DNA of 6,988 nucleotides from contig JAEZCS010000180.1 of NCBI GenBank assembly GCA_023433445.1, forward strand, positions 1 through 6,988, written 5' to 3'. Positions 4,712 through 6,988 of the stretch are shown piece by piece. The notes beneath the pieces are model-generated. The model saw nothing but the letters and a program-made list of their open reading frames with translations, was not told the DNA's origin and did no database searches. Positions within the stretch are counted from its first letter, which is position 1, and every line of letters begins with the position of its first letter. The position numbers and the translations under genes are program-made. This stretch comes from Pseudomonadota bacterium (GTDB lineage Bacteria; Pseudomonadota; Alphaproteobacteria; Sphingomonadales; Sphingomonadaceae).

Positions 4712-5812
4712 ATGAAAATCGCGCAAATTGCTCCATTGGCCGAAAGCGTCCCGCCAAAATTTTATGGCGGAACCGAGCGCATTGTTTCCTACCTGACTGA
4801 AGCCCTGATCGACCAGGGTCATGACGTGACACTTTTCGCCAGCGGAGATTCGATCACCCGTGCGGAACTGGTGCCGGTGACCGACATGGCGTTGCGGCTA
4901 AATCCGCATGTCCGCGATGCCATTCCCTATCACATGATACTGCTCGACGCAGTGCGTCAGCGGGCCGACGAATTCGACGCGCTGCATTTTCATATCGACC
5001 TTGTCCACATGCCATTGTTCCAGGACATCATCGGCCGATGCATCACCACATTGCACGGGCGGCTGGACTTGCCCGACCTGCTTCCCTTCTACCAGACATT
5101 CCCCAACCACAGCCTGGTTTCGATTTCCGATCACCAGCGGCTGCCGATGCCGCCGGTGAATTGGGCGGGCACTGTCTATCATGGGCTTCCCGCCGGTCTG
5201 CTGGCGCCCAAAATCTCCTGTAACGATGGCTATCTCGCTTTCCTTGGCCGGATATCCCCGGAAAAGCGGCCGGACCGCGCGATCCGTATCGCGGCGCGCT
5301 CGGGCCAGCCGCTCAAGATCGCAGCGAAGATCGACAATGTGGACAAGGGCTATTGGGAAGCGGAGATCGCACCGCTCCTCACCCTCTATCCCAACATCGA
5401 ATTTATCGGAGAGATCAACGAAACGCAGAAGGCCGAGTTTCTCGGTGGCGCCAGCGCGCTTCTGTTCCCGATTGACTGGCCCGAACCGTTCGGCCTCGTG
5501 ATGATCGAGGCGATGGCCTGCGCGACGCCCGTCATCGCATTCCGTTGCGGTTCGGTGCCGGAAATTATCGACCATGGCGTGTCCGGCTTCATCGTCGATA
5601 CGGAGGACCAGGCGGTGGAAGCCGTAGGGCGGCTCGGCGAACTTGATCGCAGCGCCGTGCGCGCCGCCTTTGACGCACGCTTCACGGCAGACCGGATGGC
5701 GGCGGGCTATGTCTCGCTCTATCATGCCCTGCCCGGTGCGCGAACCGATGCCGCAAGGCTTCGCCGCGAGCGCGGGGACGAAGCCGAACTTCATTTGCAG
5801 GCAGTGGGATAA
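4712..5812 (+). CDS. glycosyltransferase, GT4-like (GT-B fold)
   Basis: The protein has 366 residues and resembles GT4-family retaining glycosyltransferases, which use nucleotide-sugar donors. The N-terminal Rossmann half opens with MKIAQIAPLAESVPPKFYGG, and GGTER lies at 19-23. The linker to the donor half contains FLGRISPEKRPDRA (177-190), a GT4 hallmark. The donor site has the EX7E motif, E258 to E266 in EPFGLVMIE, followed by MACATPVIAF and GSVPEII (280-286). The last 25 or so residues are charged and look family-specific. I chose the ATG at 4712 because homology begins there. An in-frame TTG at 4676 would only add a 12-residue extension without a motif. The ribosome site is weak (ATGGGG, 8 bases upstream). 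A debranching enzyme follows 10 bases after the stop, so both probably act in glucan, oligosaccharide or trehalose-related metabolism. The acceptor is unknown. Confidence 0.92.
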   Translation: MKIAQIAPLAESVPPKFYGGTERIVSYLTEALIDQGHDVTLFASGDSITRAELVPVTDMALRLNPHVRDAIPYHMILLDAVRQRADEFDALHFHIDLVHMPLFQDIIGRCITTLHGRLDLPDLLPFYQTFPNHSLVSISDHQRLPMPPVNWAGTVYHGLPAGLLAPKISCNDGYLAFLGRISPEKRPDRAIRIAARSGQPLKIAAKIDNVDKGYWEAEIAPLLTLYPNIEFIGEINETQKAEFLGGASALLFPIDWPEPFGLVMIEAMACATPVIAFRCGSVPEIIDHGVSGFIVDTEDQAVEAVGRLGELDRSAVRAAFDARFTADRMAAGYVSLYHALPGARTDAARLRRERGDEAELHLQAVG

Positions 5813-5822
5813 GGAGCGTTGC

Positions 5823-6988
5823 ATGACAGTGAGCCAGTTGCAGCCAGAAGCCTTGGCAGCCGAACCGGCAAAGTCCCTGTCCCAGCAGCAGACCCAATTC
5901 TTCATCCCGGCGACCGCATCGCTCCACGAGCGGAGACCGCGAACATTGAAGCATGGCGACAGCTTCGCGGTCTTCGACCATAGCGGCGACGCGATTGCCG
6001 GGCCCGGCAGTCCGGAAGGGCTGTATCATCGTGACACCCGGCACCTGTCGCACCTGTACCTGACGATCAACGGGCAGCGACCGATCCTGCTGAGTTCGGC
6101 GCTGCGCGACGACAACGCCATCCTGACCTGTGACCTCACCAATCCCGACTTCGCGGGCGATGATGGCAGGGTGGCGGTGGAACATGACCTGATCCACTTC
6201 CGCCGCACCCGATTCCTGTGGGAATCGGCAATTCATGAGCGGATCACGATTCGCAACTTCGATGCGGAAGCACGAACGGTGCGGGTGGAAATGAGCTTTG
6301 CCGCCGATTTTGCAGACCTGTTCGAAATACGCGGTATGACGCGGTTGCGGAAAGGGTCGATGAAGCCGCCAGTGTTCGGCCCCGCAGACGTGCTGCTGGC
6401 CTATGAAGGCCGTGACGGAAAGACGCGCGAAACCCATATCTGCTTCGAACCGCAGCCAAAGGAACTTACCGACAGCCACGCCGCGTTCGAAGTCGTCGTG
6501 CCAGCCGGTGAACGCCGCACCCTGTACATGCGGATCGCATGCGAACGCATCGAACTCGCGCCCGAGCCATTTTCGCGCCATTTCCTGAAAGCCCTGCGCG
6601 AGTCCATGCAGTCGCTGAAACAGGCGCGAACGCGTGGCGCGACGGTCCGGTCATCCAACCCCCTTTTTGACGAAGTCACGCGCCGCTCCGTCGCGGACAT
6701 CACGATGCTGTCCACCGATACCGAATATGGCCCCTACCCTTATGCCGGTATCCCCTGGTTCAGCACCGTGTTCGGCCGCGACGCGATCATCACAGCGTTG
6801 GAGACGCTCTGGCTTGATCCGGCGATGAGCCGGGGCGTGCTGGGCTATCTGGCCAAGCATCAGGCGACGCAATTTGACCCTGCTGCGGATGCTGAACCCG
6901 GAAAGATCCTGCATGAGGTCCGCCATGGCGAGATGGCGGAACTGGGCGAAGTGCCTTTCCGCCACTATTATGGCAGCATCGATTCCAC
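5823..6988 (+). CDS. amylo-alpha-1,6-glucosidase / glycogen debranching enzyme, 5' part
   Basis: The frame is open from the ATG at 5823 to the window edge, giving 388 residues of a protein that is usually about 700 long. It carries an N-terminal debranching-enzyme beta-sandwich domain (GDE_N_bis type, about 35-240) with GLYHRDTRHLSHL (66-78). The start of the (alpha/alpha)6 amylo-alpha-1,6-glucosidase domain follows from about 275, with IPWFSTVFGRDAIITAL (310-326), EPGKILHEVRHGEM (358-371) and FRHYYGSIDS (379-388). These blocks are characteristic of bacterial amylo-alpha-1,6-glucosidases, which remove alpha-1,6-linked glucose branches. AAGGAG overlaps the glycosyltransferase stop codon and lies 6 bases before the ATG, so the two genes form one operon. 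No signal peptide is visible, suggesting a cytoplasmic enzyme. The catalytic C-terminal half is outside the window. Confidence 0.92.
   Translation, partial: MTVSQLQPEALAAEPAKSLSQQQTQFFIPATASLHERRPRTLKHGDSFAVFDHSGDAIAGPGSPEGLYHRDTRHLSHLYLTINGQRPILLSSALRDDNAILTCDLTNPDFAGDDGRVAVEHDLIHFRRTRFLWESAIHERITIRNFDAEARTVRVEMSFAADFADLFEIRGMTRLRKGSMKPPVFGPADVLLAYEGRDGKTRETHICFEPQPKELTDSHAAFEVVVPAGERRTLYMRIACERIELAPEPFSRHFLKALRESMQSLKQARTRGATVRSSNPLFDEVTRRSVADITMLSTDTEYGPYPYAGIPWFSTVFGRDAIITALETLWLDPAMSRGVLGYLAKHQATQFDPAADAEPGKILHEVRHGEMAELGEVPFRHYYGSIDS

Noticed and set aside
5682..6581. A 299-codon minus-strand open frame opposite the glycosyltransferase end and the debranching enzyme
   Set aside because: The + strand frame matches conserved enzyme motifs throughout; the antisense frame shows none and is explained by codon bias.
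1..6988. Mobile element, CRISPR array or defence system
   Set aside because: No transposase, integrase, terminal repeats, regularly spaced repeats or defence-like genes were seen. All recognisable genes are ordinary chromosomal functions with uniform composition.

Overview
The window looks like ordinary chromosome of an alphaproteobacterium, most likely a sphingomonad (Sphingomonas/Sphingobium/Novosphingobium type). The reasons are the GC-rich codon use, the style of the TorF-type (Gcw_chp) outer-membrane protein, and the SulP/carbonic anhydrase and glycosyltransferase/debranching-enzyme pairs. The genus call is an inference from protein style, not from a database search. No mobile element, CRISPR array, tRNA or rRNA was seen.

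Layout. Positions 1-154 hold no supportable gene and end in a 12-bp hairpin that closes the porin gene. A TorF-like porin runs leftward (155-991). Its start codon is directly preceded by an inverted repeat that places the Shine-Dalgarno sequence in a hairpin loop. Next comes a strong leftward intrinsic terminator (1226-1262), which ends a leftward cluster read from right to left: a 42-codon small ORF (4317-4445), an OmpR-family response regulator (3610-4320), a beta-class carbonic anhydrase (2787-3485) and a SulP anion transporter (1287-2783). The small ORF and the regulator overlap by 4 bases. The carbonic anhydrase and SulP genes are 3 bases apart. There is no obvious terminator in the 124-base gap between regulator and carbonic anhydrase, so all four genes may be one transcription unit, or the enzyme/transporter pair may have its own promoter.

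To the right, divergently transcribed, lie a GT4-type glycosyltransferase (4712-5812) and, 10 bases later, an amylo-alpha-1,6-glucosidase-like glycogen debranching enzyme (5823 to the window edge, incomplete).

How the genes may work together. Carbonic anhydrase interconverts CO2 and bicarbonate. SulP proteins move inorganic anions, and a SulP member beside a carbonic anhydrase suggests bicarbonate transport, the unlinked counterpart of known SulP-carbonic anhydrase fusions. The rightward pair points to glucan or oligosaccharide metabolism. The regulator has no histidine kinase partner here and lacks the usual switch threonine.

The most interesting signals are non-coding. The carbonic anhydrase leader carries a perfect 8-base anti-Shine-Dalgarno and a 7-bp inner stem, forming a candidate ribosome-site-masking RNA switch. 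The porin start is framed by its own hairpin. An 8-bp direct repeat with 20-bp periodicity abuts a possible promoter of the small ORF/regulator operon.
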